The notes: generated from the sequence alone by a model not told the origin. DNA of 64,000 nt from Haloarculaceae archaeon H-GB1-1 (GCA_029688825.1 JARUKX010000005.1:118878-182877); one strand, 5' to 3'; positions 42,337 through 51,265 are shown, counted from the first letter of the stretch. Program-made: numbers and translations.

Positions 42337-43676
42337 ACCAGACTGGAGCCGTCGAACTCGGTGCGGTCGAACTCGATCTCCATCAGGTCGAGGATGGTCG
42401 GCGAGATGTCGTAGAGGTCGACGTCGGCGATGCGGGCGTCGGGGTCGTCCACGATGAGCGTCGCGTTGTCGAAGCTGTGCATGCCGTTCCGGGGGCCGAC
42501 GCCGAACACGTCTGAGCCGCCCTTGAAGCCGGCCTTGAGGTCGAAGCCGTGGTTGGGGACGACGGTGAGGTCCGGGGCGATGTCGTCGTGGTCGCCGCGG
42601 AAGGCCTCCTCCTTCGTGACGACCTGGTCGGCGACTTTGCGGCCGTCCGGGCCTTCCAGGTTCTCCAGTTTCTCTTTGAGTTCGGCGCGCACGTCCTCGT
42701 ACTCCGCTTCGGGTACGGTCCCGCGTGGCTCGCGGCCTTCGAGGTTGATGTAGAAGCGACCGGGGATGAGCGAGTAGGCCTTCGTCTCGTCGGCGATGTC
42801 GCCGAGTTCGGAGTGGTCGTCGTCCTGGTAGGAGAGCCAGCCCTCCTGCTGGAGCCACTCGTTGAAGTGGACCTCGTAGTTGAGTGTCGTGAAGCCGTGG
42901 TCGGAGGCGACCATCATGGTCACGTCGTCCGGAAGCAGGTCGCGGAGCCGACCGAGGTACTCGTCGACCGTCCGGTAGAACTCGAAGAACTCCTCGCTGT
43001 ACTCGCCGTCCTGCTCGTAGTCCTTGAACAGGAAGTGGTTGACGCGGTCGGTCGTCATGAAGACGCCGAATAAGAGGTCCCAGTCGTCCTGTTCGACGTA
43101 GTGTTTGAACGTCTCGAACCGTTTTTCGAGGGTTTCGTGGGCGTCCTCGATGAACGCGGCCTTGTCGTCGTCGTGGCCGAGTTTCGCGTTGACGTCGATG
43201 CGGTAGTCGTTCGATTCGAGGTACTCCCGGAGTTCGTCGGGGTACGCGGACTTGTCGACGCCGGGCGAGAGGAAGCCGCTGACCATCCGCTGGACGTCGC
43301 GCTGGGGTGGGAACGTGACGGGAACGTTCAGGACGGTGGCGTCGCGGCCCGCGTCTTCGACGCGGTCCCACACGCGCGTCGCCTGCACGTCACGGCCCAT
43401 GGGAACGTACGTGTCGTACGAGCCGACCTCGCGGTCCTGGAAGCCGTAGACGCCGGTCTCGCCGGGGTTGACGCCGGTCGTCAGCGCGGGCCAGCAGGCG
43501 CTCGACTCTGGGGGCACGATGCTGTCGATGGCACCGGCACTACCATCCTCGATGAGCGAGGCGATGTTCGGGAACTCGTCGGAATGCTCCGCGAGCAGGC
43601 TGAAAGGTACTCCGTCGATACCGAAGAAGGCGACGCGAGGGCCGTCGTCGCCACGAAGACGGTCGAATAGTCCCAT
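42333..43676 (-). CDS. Alkaline-phosphatase-superfamily phosphodiesterase
   Basis: This 447-residue enzyme resembles nucleotide pyrophosphatase/phosphodiesterase members. Metal motifs are FFGIDGVPF, MTTDRVNHF and VASDHGF with a late GMHSFDNATL. The nucleophile region is PPESSACWPALTTG, where a Ser or Thr should be activated. It is soluble with no signal peptide. The substrate is not known; haloarchaeal relatives are often near glycan or sulfolipid genes, but none are here. The ATG at 43676 begins MGLFDRLRGDD. Confidence 0.88.
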   Translation of the reverse strand: MGLFDRLRGDDGPRVAFFGIDGVPFSLLAEHSDEFPNIASLIEDGSAGAIDSIVPPESSACWPALTTGVNPGETGVYGFQDREVGSYDTYVPMGRDVQATRVWDRVEDAGRDATVLNVPVTFPPQRDVQRMVSGFLSPGVDKSAYPDELREYLESNDYRIDVNAKLGHDDDKAAFIEDAHETLEKRFETFKHYVEQDDWDLLFGVFMTTDRVNHFLFKDYEQDGEYSEEFFEFYRTVDEYLGRLRDLLPDDVTMMVASDHGFTTLNYEVHFNEWLQQEGWLSYQDDDHSELGDIADETKAYSLIPGRFYINLEGREPRGTVPEAEYEDVRAELKEKLENLEGPDGRKVADQVVTKEEAFRGDHDDIAPDLTVVPNHGFDLKAGFKGGSDVFGVGPRNGMHSFDNATLIVDDPDARIADVDLYDISPTILDLMEIEFDRTEFDGSSLV

Positions 43677-43754
43677 AACGGCGCATACCGCCTTCGTGCA
43701 CAAGAACCTTCTTCTCGCGGCCGAGACGGGGGGTCGTCACCGAAAGCGGCAAAG

Positions 43755-43868
43755 TTAGTGGTCCGAGAGCGGGCGGCCACACGTCGGACACTGCACGGAC
43801 TCCGGGTCGAAGTTCTCCGGAACGACCGTCGGGTGGTTCATTCCCACGGAAGCGTTTCTGGTTGCCAT
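43755..43868 (-). CDS. 37-aa protein with a CPTCG half zinc finger
   Basis: ATG 43868 reads 37 codons to TAA. The peptide begins MATRNASVGMNHPTVVPENF and ends with CPTCGRPLSDH (C27, C30). A single CxxC suggests it binds zinc as a dimer, or with the His residues. A TATA-like ATACTATACG near 43890-43900 lies about 25 bp before the ATG, so a leaderless transcript is likely. No family is recognised. Confidence 0.6.
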   Translation of the reverse strand: MATRNASVGMNHPTVVPENFDPESVQCPTCGRPLSDH

Positions 43869-43923
43869 CGTGGTTCGAGATAGGTGACCACGACGTATAG
43901 TATTACCCATAATTATACTTCAT

Positions 43924-43938
43924 CGGCAACGGTTGCCG
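43924..43938. repeat. Palindrome downstream of ppa
   Basis: CGGCAAC G GTTGCCG is a perfect 7-bp inverted repeat 68 bp beyond the ppa stop and just upstream of the AT-rich promoter of the 37-aa gene. It could be a terminator hairpin for ppa or an operator for the small gene. Confidence 0.4.
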
Positions 43939-44005
43939 TCATTACCGGAGGGCATAGCTGGTGGTGGCGGTCGTTGCAGAAACGGTCGGGGAGTCGCGCG
44001 TTTCG

Positions 44006-44539
44006 TTACGCGAAGTTCTCTTCGTAGAGGTCCTGGGCGTGCTCGATCGCGTCCATCGCGGACTGCTTGTCCTCCCAGCCCAGCGTCTCGACTTCCTTGC
44101 CTTCCTCGAGGTTCTTGTACGTCGCGAAGAACTCGTCGATCTCGTCGAGGGTCTGCTGCGGGATGTCTTCGAGGTCCTCGATGTGGTCGTAGCGCGGGTC
44201 CTCGGACGGGACGGCGATGACCTTGTCGTCCTGCTCGCCGTCGTCGTCCATCTTCATCAGTGCGACCGGGCGAGCCTCGATGATGCAGCCAGGGAACGTC
44301 TGATCCTCGACGAGGACGAGGACGTCGAAGGGGTCCTCGTCGTCGTAGTACGACTGCGGGATGAACCCGTAGTCGGAGGGGTAGTGGACGTTGCTGTGGA
44401 GAACGCGGTCGAGAACGACGCCGGGGACGTCCTTGTCGTACTCGTACTTGTTGCGTTCGCCTTTCAGGCACTCGACGACTGCGTAGATCTCCTCGGGCGG
44501 GTTCGGGCCCGTCTCGAGGTCTTCCCAGAGGTTCGTCAT
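44006..44539 (-). CDS. ppa: Inorganic pyrophosphatase
   Basis: This 177-residue family I pyrophosphatase hydrolyses PPi and pulls biosynthetic reactions forward. The signature DEDPFD is at residues 67-72, followed by VLVLVED. VECLKGERNKYEYD carries the Lys/Glu/Arg/Tyr active-site set. The length fits the hexameric prokaryotic type. ATG 44539 (MTNLWEDLETG) is the family start. Confidence 0.95.
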   Translation of the reverse strand: MTNLWEDLETGPNPPEEIYAVVECLKGERNKYEYDKDVPGVVLDRVLHSNVHYPSDYGFIPQSYYDDEDPFDVLVLVEDQTFPGCIIEARPVALMKMDDDGEQDDKVIAVPSEDPRYDHIEDLEDIPQQTLDEIDEFFATYKNLEEGKEVETLGWEDKQSAMDAIEHAQDLYEENFA

Positions 44540-44620
44540 CACCTCGGAGTGAACGAGGCGACCAAAAAGTCCTTTCGGCATCTACGCCGTCATTTGGTAC
44601 GTCATCTCACCACGTTGCCA

Positions 44621-44677
44621 CCAGTATGAACCGCTGATACTGGAGTAAGTGGTTTCTAAATACTCGATAATACCACT
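44621..44677. promoter_or_regulatory. Two adjacent inverted repeats before the PadR gene
   Basis: CCAGTAT/ATACTGG (44621-44643) and AGTGGT/ACCACT (44648-44677) lie in the 205 bp AT-rich gap between ppa and the PadR-type regulator. They may be operators for autoregulation or for a ppa regulator. Confidence 0.35.
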
Positions 44678-44715
44678 GGATGTCGAGCGTTCCAGGTTGC
44701 ACAGTTTGGCAAGTG

Positions 44716-44723
44716 TTAAATAT
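44716..44723 (+). promoter_or_regulatory. TATA element of the PadR gene
   Basis: TTAAATAT lies about 26 bp before the ATG at 44745, an almost ideal haloarchaeal leaderless promoter. Confidence 0.55.
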
Positions 44724-44744
44724 CCTGAACGCTACTTGCCGAGT

Positions 44745-45104
44745 ATGTCAGAGGCACAAACAGTTAGCGAGAGTCCCGAAGTCGCACGCGAACTGACCGC
44801 ATTTCAGCAGAACATACTGATTATCCTCTCCGAAGAGCCTCGGTATGGTCTGGCTATCAAACGAGAACTCGAAGACTACTACGCCGCGGAAGTCAACCAC
44901 GGTCGTCTCTACCCGAACCTGGACGATCTCGTCGAGATGGGGCTCGTCGAGAAGAGCGAACTCGACAAGCGAACGAACCAGTACGCGCTGACCGACGAGG
45001 GGTACGAGGCCGTCCTCGATCAACTCGGCTGGGAGTTCTCGAAGATCGTCACCGACGGCGACCGAGCGGACGACCTGCGAGCGATCATCGACGCACAGCA
45101 GTAG
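44745..45104 (+). CDS. PadR-family transcriptional regulator
   Basis: This 119-residue winged-helix regulator has TAFQQNILIILSEEPRYGLAIKREL, then the recognition region NHGRLYPNLDDLVEMGLVEKSELD and a wing (RTNQYALTDEG). This is the PadR pattern. It is short, without the C-terminal dimerisation extension of phenolic-acid PadRs. The effector is unknown. Its 3' end overlaps the convergent DUF7108-like gene by 20 nt. Confidence 0.9.
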   Translation: MSEAQTVSESPEVARELTAFQQNILIILSEEPRYGLAIKRELEDYYAAEVNHGRLYPNLDDLVEMGLVEKSELDKRTNQYALTDEGYEAVLDQLGWEFSKIVTDGDRADDLRAIIDAQQ

Positions 45105-45654
45105 GAACCGGTTCGTCAGCTGCCTCGAAGGCCAGCGCGACCGATTCCTCGACGACGGCTTTTTCCTGGGGAGATGGCCACGCGTTACGCGGATAGTACT
45201 CGGTCAGGAACTCCACGACCATGTCGTTCGTCGCGCCGTCCAGGGGCCGCGCGTAGTGGTTGCTCATGAAGTCCGCGAACGCGGAGACGTTGGCTGCGTG
45301 AACGGCACCGTGTCGGTCCGCGACGGTCGCGACGAGTGCTCGGTTGTGTTCGTCGACGTCGTCCCAGTCCTCGGCGTCGCCCGCCCCGTCGAGTCGGCGC
45401 TCGATACCACGGTCCACGTCCTCGATTCGGTCGGGCTGGACCACCCCGTTTTCGACCCACTCCGAGGGATAGAGGACGAGAACGTCGCCGTCGTCGTCTT
45501 CCCGGACGCGGGCGGTGTAGTCGTACTCCGAGAGGAGCGACGCTCGTTCGGCGAGATACGCCTCGGCCTCCTCCTCGTCGACGACATCACGGGCGAGGCG
45601 CGTGAGACGCTCGACTTCGTCAGCGACGTCAGCGGGAGGGACGGACTCAGGCAT
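45085..45654 (-). CDS. RnhA operon protein (DUF7108-like)
   Basis: This 189-residue acidic protein has VADEVERLTRLARDVVDEEEAEAYL, LLSEYDYTARVREDD and VLYPSEWVENGVV. Haloarchaeal genomes repeatedly carry it next to RNase HI, and it is often annotated as an rnhA operon protein. Its start overlaps the rnhA stop by 8 nt. It has no catalytic motif or membrane segment. A role with RNase HI is inferred only from linkage. Confidence 0.82.
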   Translation of the reverse strand: MPESVPPADVADEVERLTRLARDVVDEEEAEAYLAERASLLSEYDYTARVREDDDGDVLVLYPSEWVENGVVQPDRIEDVDRGIERRLDGAGDAEDWDDVDEHNRALVATVADRHGAVHAANVSAFADFMSNHYARPLDGATNDMVVEFLTEYYPRNAWPSPQEKAVVEESVALAFEAADEPVPTAVRR

Positions 45655-46240
45655 CGTCGAGAGCCGCGTTGGCCAGTTCGTCCGCGCGGTCGTTGATCTC
45701 TCGCGGAACGTGTTCGAGGGTCCACTCGTCGAATCTGTCCAGCAGTTCCCGGACCGTGACGCGATGTTCCCGGAGCGTCGGGTCGTTGGCGTCGTACTCG
45801 CCCCGGACCTGCTTGACGATGAGTTCGGAGTCACCGCGGACGTCGACTTCGTTGAACCCGTAGTCCGTGGCCGTTTCCAGCGCCTTCAGGAGTGCCTGGT
45901 ACTCGGCCTGATTGTTCGTCGCACGACCGATCGTCTCCCCACCCTCGGAGACGATTCCGTCGCTCGTGACGACGACCCACCCGATAGCCGACGGACCGGG
46001 ATTCCCGCGAGCGGCCCCGTCGAAGTAGACGTGCGCGCGGCCGCCGCCGTCGCGAATCAGGGCCTCGATGTCGCTCGGGTTCGACCCCTGTATCACGACC
46101 TTGTCGTCGTAGGCGATAGCCGTCGCGTCGCCGCGATAGGCTCGCCATCGCTCGTGTTCGGTGTTCCCCGGGAGAATCTCCACACCCGCGTCTTCCAGCC
46201 GACTGCGCGCGTTCTCGACGTCACACTCGATGACCGGCAT
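45647..46240 (-). CDS. rnhA: Ribonuclease HI
   Basis: This 197-residue enzyme degrades RNA in RNA-DNA hybrids. Catalytic carboxylates are Asp74 (VYFDGAARGNPG), Glu113 (NNQAEYQAL), Asp137 (RGDSELIVKQV) and Asp187 (NDRADELAN). About 65 extra residues precede the RNase H core (MPVIECDVENARSRLEDAG onward), a common haloarchaeal extension of unknown use. It is the first gene of a two-gene unit with the DUF7108-like gene. Confidence 0.93.
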   Translation of the reverse strand: MPVIECDVENARSRLEDAGVEILPGNTEHERWRAYRGDATAIAYDDKVVIQGSNPSDIEALIRDGGGRAHVYFDGAARGNPGPSAIGWVVVTSDGIVSEGGETIGRATNNQAEYQALLKALETATDYGFNEVDVRGDSELIVKQVRGEYDANDPTLREHRVTVRELLDRFDEWTLEHVPREINDRADELANAALDDA

Positions 46241-46331
46241 TGCTGGGAGGTGGCCGACGACCGAGTAAACCGTTTCCGTTCCGGGTGGAGCGCCGCGGGG
46301 CCAGACCGTTCCTGAAAAATGTTGGCAATCC

Positions 46332-46337
46332 TTTAAG
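46332..46337 (+). promoter_or_regulatory. TATA-like element of the second tfb
   Basis: TTTAAG sits about 30 bp before the tfb ATG at 46367. An ATG-CGA-TGA mini frame starts at 46362 and its stop overlaps the tfb ATG. Confidence 0.45.
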
Positions 46338-46366
46338 TCTCTGGCCACTCCTATCAGTTAAATGCG

Positions 46367-47335
46367 ATGACACGGCCCAGCCGTCAGCGGGAACGTAGCG
46401 ACGAGACGGAGAGCGACGTGGAGGCCGAGACGGAAACCACCCGAACGTGTCCGGAATGTACGTCAGCGGACCTCGTCAAGAGCGCTGACCGCAGTGAGCT
46501 CATTTGCGAGGACTGCGGTCTCGTCGTCGAGGAAGACACCATCGACCCGGGCCCCGAATGGCGAGCGTTCAACCACGAGGAACGACAGGAGAAGTCTCGC
46601 GTCGGTGCGCCGACGACGCGGACGATGCACGACAAGGGCCTGACCACGACCATCGACTGGAAGGACCAGGACGCCTACGGGCGGTCCATCCCCTCGAAGA
46701 AACGGAGCCAGATGCATCGGCTCCGCAAGTGGCAAGAGCGTATCCGGACGAAGGACGCTGGCGAGCGGAACCTCCAGTTCGCACTCAGCGAGATCGACCG
46801 CATGGCATCCGCGCTGGGCGTCCCCCGAACGGTTCGCGAGGTCGCGTCGGTCATCTACCGGCGCGCGCTCGACGCCGACCTCATCCGCGGGCGCTCCATC
46901 GAAGGCGTCGCCACGTCGGCCCTCTACGCGGCGTGCCGGAAGGAGGGCATCCCTCGCAGTCTCGAAGAGATCGCGGACGTCTCCCGGGTCGACCGCAAGG
47001 AGATCGGTCGCACCTACCGGTACGTCTCCCAGGAACTCGGCCTGGAGATGAGACCGGTGGACCCCAAAAAGTACGTCCCCCGGTTCACCTCGGAACTCGA
47101 ACTCTCCGAGGAGGTCCAATCGAAGGCCCACGAGATCATCGAGACGACCGCCGAGAAGGGGATGCTCTCCGGAAAGTCCCCGACGGGGTACGCCGCCGCC
47201 GCCATCTACGCTGCCTCGCTTTTGTGTAACGAGAAGAAGACACAACGGGAGGTCGCCGACGTCGCGCAGGTGACCGAAGTCACCATTCGAAACCGATACC
47301 AGGAACAGATCGAGGCGATGGGTATCCAGCAGTAG
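46367..47335 (+). CDS. tfb: Transcription initiation factor TFB (second paralogue)
   Basis: This 322-residue TFIIB homologue has a zinc ribbon (CPEC...CEDCG), the reader segment [23 protein letters not shown] and two cyclin repeats. It is similar to the TFB at 15511-16476 throughout, with a different disordered N-terminus rich in Glu and Thr. Different TFB-TBP pairs steer promoter choice in haloarchaea. ATG 46367 is used. Confidence 0.96.
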   Translation: MTRPSRQRERSDETESDVEAETETTRTCPECTSADLVKSADRSELICEDCGLVVEEDTIDPGPEWRAFNHEERQEKSRVGAPTTRTMHDKGLTTTIDWKDQDAYGRSIPSKKRSQMHRLRKWQERIRTKDAGERNLQFALSEIDRMASALGVPRTVREVASVIYRRALDADLIRGRSIEGVATSALYAACRKEGIPRSLEEIADVSRVDRKEIGRTYRYVSQELGLEMRPVDPKKYVPRFTSELELSEEVQSKAHEIIETTAEKGMLSGKSPTGYAAAAIYAASLLCNEKKTQREVADVAQVTEVTIRNRYQEQIEAMGIQQ

Positions 47336-47402
47336 CCGTCTCGACACCACCATCCCGTTTTCGCCGTGCCACAGTCCCGTCGACAGCGACGTGACCGGTT
47401 TC

Positions 47403-49118
47403 TCAGCCCTCCAGACGTCCAGGGAGCCGGATCTCGACCGTCGTTCCCGCATCACCGGTGGTGAAGGACAGGTCCCCGCCGAGGGCCGTCGTCCCCCAGC
47501 GAATCAGCCACAGTCCGAGGCCGCTGCCGTGGTTCAGCGCGTCCTCCTCGCCGTCGGTGACGACCGCAACCTCGTGGTCGGGAACGCCCGGTCCGTCGTC
47601 GCTGACCGCGACGACGACGGAGTCGCCGTCTCCGCTCACCTCCCGAAAGGTCACCTCGACGGTCGGTTCGTCGTGTGCGGCGTGTTCCAGTCCGTTCTCG
47701 ATCGCGTTCTCGAAGACGAGTTCCAGAATCCGGGGATTCGTCTCGACGACGAGGTCGTCCGGAACGGCCACTCGTACCGTCGCGTCCGGGTATGCGTCAC
47801 GATAGTCGACGGCCACGGCGTCGAGGAGTTCGGCCACGCGGACTCGTTCGTCGTCGAGTTCGTCGAGCGTCTGCGCAGCAGCGCGCGCCTTCTCCGCCAG
47901 GTCGACGAGCCCGCTCGATTTCTCCTCGATGGCGGTCGCCATCGACGTCTCCTCCGGACCATCGCTCCGCTCGGAGAGTTCGTCGGCGTACAGTTGGACG
48001 ACGTTCATGTCGTTTCGCAGATTGTGCCGAAGGATGCGGTTCAGGACCTCCAGCCGTTGCTTTCGCTGCCGTTCGGTGGTCACGTCCTGCAGGACGAGCG
48101 TGTAGCCGCCGACGGTCCCCCGGTTCGTCTCGAACGGCGACGTCACAATTTTGAACTCGGCGCGTTCGCCGTTCGTCCGGAGCGAAACCCTCTGCGCCGA
48201 GCCGCCGAGACCGAGCTCGGTGTCGAGAATCCGCTCGGCGTCCTGCCCCAGAGCGTCGGGTTCCTCGAGGTCCAGCACCCGCGACGCTTCATCGTTCAGG
48301 TCGATGACCCGGCCCTCGTCGTCCAGAACGAGGACGGCGCTTCCCAGGTCGTCGATGGCCGCCCGCTCGCCGGCGCGGCGGGTCGCCGGCGACAGCTCGA
48401 ACATGTCGCTCCGGAAGAGGGCGTAGACGTCGAGGACGAGATGCGGCAGGAACATCAGCGGCGTCAGGTTCAGCTGCGGGACCGGGCCGAGTTCGAACAG
48501 CCACAACAGACTCGCGCCCGCGGGAAGAACCGGCGAGAAAGCGATTACCGCGGCCTGCGTGCGATACAGCGGCCCGTAGCTCGCGACCGTCTCGACGAGG
48601 AAGACGATACCCGTCCCGACACAGAGGTACATGACCGCCCACTGCAGGAACAGCCACGGCCCGGGCGTGAACGACACGGTCGCGACGCCGAAGACGGGGT
48701 CGATGTGGTAGTTCGACCAGACGAGATGATGGATGGAGTTCGTCGCGACGACGCCGGTCGAGGTCAGTTCGAACAGCACGATGAGGCCCATCCACTTCGA
48801 CCGGAGCAATCGGGCTCGGCCCGTGTACGATAGCGCGAATCCGAGAAAGAAGACGCTCAGCCAGTTGATAGCGAGCCAGATCGGCGCTTCGAGCAACAGC
48901 CGGAGCCCCGGCTCGAACACGAGCAGCGCGACGCCGTAGGACAGCGACCACAGCGCCATCGTGGCGAGGACGCCGAACCACATCCGCGCGCCGGGCCGAT
49001 TCCGGTAGGGCCAGAGATACGGCAGCAGCGCCAGCGACCCCAGTCCGGATACGACCGAGCCGAGCACCGGCCAGGGGACCCCGAGTGGCATGTGACCCAC
49101 GAAGGAGTACACCGGCAT
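47403..49118 (-). CDS. Seven-TM histidine kinase with PAS domain
   Basis: This 571-residue sensor kinase has about seven N-terminal helices (about 10-235) of the HisKA_7TM type, then a PAS domain (about 255-350, AVLVLDDEGRVIDLNDEASR). The phospho-acceptor His365 is in LNRILRHNLRNDMNVV. The HATPase_c domain carries an N box (ENAIENGLEHA), G1 (VSDDGPGVP) and G2 (GSGLGLWLI). No response regulator gene is adjacent. The ligand is unknown. Confidence 0.92.
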   Translation of the reverse strand: MPVYSFVGHMPLGVPWPVLGSVVSGLGSLALLPYLWPYRNRPGARMWFGVLATMALWSLSYGVALLVFEPGLRLLLEAPIWLAINWLSVFFLGFALSYTGRARLLRSKWMGLIVLFELTSTGVVATNSIHHLVWSNYHIDPVFGVATVSFTPGPWLFLQWAVMYLCVGTGIVFLVETVASYGPLYRTQAAVIAFSPVLPAGASLLWLFELGPVPQLNLTPLMFLPHLVLDVYALFRSDMFELSPATRRAGERAAIDDLGSAVLVLDDEGRVIDLNDEASRVLDLEEPDALGQDAERILDTELGLGGSAQRVSLRTNGERAEFKIVTSPFETNRGTVGGYTLVLQDVTTERQRKQRLEVLNRILRHNLRNDMNVVQLYADELSERSDGPEETSMATAIEEKSSGLVDLAEKARAAAQTLDELDDERVRVAELLDAVAVDYRDAYPDATVRVAVPDDLVVETNPRILELVFENAIENGLEHAAHDEPTVEVTFREVSGDGDSVVVAVSDDGPGVPDHEVAVVTDGEEDALNHGSGLGLWLIRWGTTALGGDLSFTTGDAGTTVEIRLPGRLEG

Positions 49119-49181
49119 AGTTCATTGGGACCGTCGCCGGGAACGAACGTTCAAGTCCGTCGCCAACTTCCCTGTCAGTAG

Positions 49182-50435
49182 ATGCGTCTCGACGAGTTCA
49201 TCGAGGACTTCGAGCGCGACGAGGCCGCCGAGCGCCGCCGGCTGGCCAAGGAGAAGTCCTACGCCATCACTGACCACCTCGAGGACGTCCAGCGGCAGCT
49301 CGACGAGACGTTGCAGGGCGACGCGCTGTTCGGGTCGACCGCGCCCGAGATCTTCGTCGGGCGGACGAACTACCCCCGCGTGTCGACGGGGCTGCTCTCT
49401 CCGGTCGACCACGAAGCCGACGCCACCGAGTTCGCCACCAGCGGTGCGTGGTACCAGCAGGGACTCGGCATCGACGACGTCCTCCAGCGCCGGACGGGAC
49501 TGTTGAACTCCCGGCGCTCGGCCAACGTCGACGTCAACGACGTGTGGGACGGCTTCGTCGGCGTCCAGCGCGAGGTCGCCATCGCCGACCGACCCGTCGA
49601 CGTGGAGGTCGGCCTCGACGGCAAACCCGACTTCGACCTCGACGCCGACAGCGTCCGCACGCCCACTGGACCGAGCGCCACGGCGGAGCGAGCGGACCTC
49701 GCCGAAAACCCGCACGTTCCCCGCCCCGTGGAGAAGACGCTCGAAGACGACGAGTGGCAGGCCGAGGGCGCGATGAACTACCTCTACCAGCGTGGCTTCG
49801 ACGTCTACGACATCAACAACATCCTCTCGGCGGGCGCGCTGGGTCGCGGTGAGAACCGACGGCTCGTCCCGACGCGGTGGTCCATCACCGCCGTGGACGA
49901 CACCGTCAGCAAGTTCATCCGCGGAGGACTCCGCAATCAGGCCAGCGTCGACGAGGTGTCGGTCTGGACCAACGAGTACGTCGGCAATCGCTACTGGGTC
50001 GTTCTCGCGCCCGGCCAGTGGGAGTTCGAGTTCGTGGAGATGAAAGCGCCCGAGAGCGTCTGGAATCCCCGACCCGAGGGCGGGTATTACATGTCGAGCG
50101 CCTACGAGAGCTACGAGGGTCGCACCGGCTACGTCGAGGAGACGGCCGGCGCGTACTACGCGGCCCGACTCGGCGTCCTCGAACACCTCCGTGACAGGAA
50201 TCGGCAGGCGAAGTGTCTCGTCCTCCGGGAGATCACGAACGACTACTGGGCACCCGTCGGCGTCTGGCAGGTCCGCGAGGGCATCCGCCACGCGTTCGAG
50301 GGCGAGCGCGGCGTCGCCGAGACGTTCCACGGGGCCATCCGTCAGCTTTCGCCACACCTCCCGGTCACGTTCGACCGCCTCCGCCGGAAATCGAACCTGG
50401 TGGCCGGGGTCCAGACCTCGCTGGGCGACTTCTGA
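49182..50435 (+). CDS. nreA: DNA repair protein NreA
   Basis: This 417-residue protein has the archaeal Nre signatures SRRSANVDVNDVWDGFVGVQ, VPTRWSITAVDDTVSKFI, EVSVWTNEYVGNRYWVVLAPG and APVGVWQVREGIRHAF. It ends in QTSLGDF, a PCNA-interacting (PIP) motif at residues 411-417. In Haloferax, NreA works with PCNA and the UvrABC pathway in repair of mitomycin-type damage. There is no N-terminal zinc finger. It is divergent from the histidine kinase gene. Confidence 0.93.
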   Translation: MRLDEFIEDFERDEAAERRRLAKEKSYAITDHLEDVQRQLDETLQGDALFGSTAPEIFVGRTNYPRVSTGLLSPVDHEADATEFATSGAWYQQGLGIDDVLQRRTGLLNSRRSANVDVNDVWDGFVGVQREVAIADRPVDVEVGLDGKPDFDLDADSVRTPTGPSATAERADLAENPHVPRPVEKTLEDDEWQAEGAMNYLYQRGFDVYDINNILSAGALGRGENRRLVPTRWSITAVDDTVSKFIRGGLRNQASVDEVSVWTNEYVGNRYWVVLAPGQWEFEFVEMKAPESVWNPRPEGGYYMSSAYESYEGRTGYVEETAGAYYAARLGVLEHLRDRNRQAKCLVLREITNDYWAPVGVWQVREGIRHAFEGERGVAETFHGAIRQLSPHLPVTFDRLRRKSNLVAGVQTSLGDF

Positions 50436-50477
50436 GCGGGCGTGAAGGTTTTTCAGAGCGCCGGGCGGAGATGGAGT

Positions 50478-50723
50478 ATGCACCTCCCCCTCCCCACCAT
50501 CCCGCTGTTCCCCGGCGTTCCCGGTGGCCCGGAGCTACTCATCCTCTTGCTCGTGTTCGTCCTGCTCATCGGCCTGCCCGCGCTCCTGCTTCTCGGCGGC
50601 GGCGCGTACCTGGTGACGCGTGGCGACGACGACCGGCCCAGCCGGTCGGAACTGCAAGCGCGGGTCGAAGAACTCGAAGCGGAGGTCGAGAAGTTGCGCG
50701 AACGGGACGACGAGGAGACCTGA
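50478..50723 (+). CDS. TatA-like small membrane protein with coiled-coil tail
   Basis: This 81-residue protein begins MHLPLPTIPLFPGVPGGPEL, close to the TatA N-terminus (PLFPGIPGGPEL in haloarchaea). A hydrophobic helix (about 18-46) follows, then a short acidic coiled coil (RSELQARVEELEAEVEKLRE). The TatA FG hinge and KLP amphipathic segment are missing, replaced by GGGAYLVTRGDDD. It may be a TatA relative or a single-pass scaffold. It lies 42 bp after nreA, probably in the same transcript. Confidence 0.72.
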   Translation: MHLPLPTIPLFPGVPGGPELLILLLVFVLLIGLPALLLLGGGAYLVTRGDDDRPSRSELQARVEELEAEVEKLRERDDEET

Positions 50724-50830
50724 CGGTCGCTGGACGCGGCCGTCGGCACTGCCTGGAGCGTCGAAGACGTGCGACGGTCGCCCGCCGAAGGCTCCTCGCA
50801 CTTCCTTCTCGCGCTCGAAAAGCTCTCGTC

Positions 50831-51265
50831 TCAGAGATTCGCGTACGCTTCCTCGACCATCTCACCGGTGTCGGCAATGATGTCCGCCCATGCCTCGTCG
50901 TCGGGAGCCATGCCGGTCAGGCGAGCGATGCGCATGATGGAGACGTGATAGACGTGCTGGACGCCGGGTTCGTCCTGCCAGATGACGACGCCACAGGGGA
51001 ACAGCCCGCCGATCTTCTTCGTCTCGTCGAGCGCGCGGTCGGCGACCGCCGGATTGCACGCACCGAGGACGTAGTAGGGGTCGCGGTCGGCGTCGACCTT
51101 CTCGTTCAGTAGCTCGGAGGGGGAGAACTCGACGGGGAATCCGAACCCGACGGCCGCGAACGTCTCGCGGACGTGCTCGACGGCGTCCTCGTGGGCCATC
51201 TCCAGCGTGGTCTCCTTCTCGCCGATGTCGTCCGGGTCGATGACCGATGGGTCTATCGGGAGCAT
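50831..51265 (-). CDS. DUF302-family protein
   Basis: This 144-residue protein has the DUF302 pattern: an N-terminal amphipathic HEDAVEHVRETFAAVGFG, a DRDPYYVLGACNPAVADRAL core and a conserved LFPCGVVIWQD. Family members are compact ferredoxin-like folds of unknown biochemical role, often linked to thioredoxin or metal stress genes. It starts at ATG 51265; a GTG two codons earlier is also open. Confidence 0.88.
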   Translation of the reverse strand: MLPIDPSVIDPDDIGEKETTLEMAHEDAVEHVRETFAAVGFGFPVEFSPSELLNEKVDADRDPYYVLGACNPAVADRALDETKKIGGLFPCGVVIWQDEPGVQHVYHVSIMRIARLTGMAPDDEAWADIIADTGEMVEEAYANL

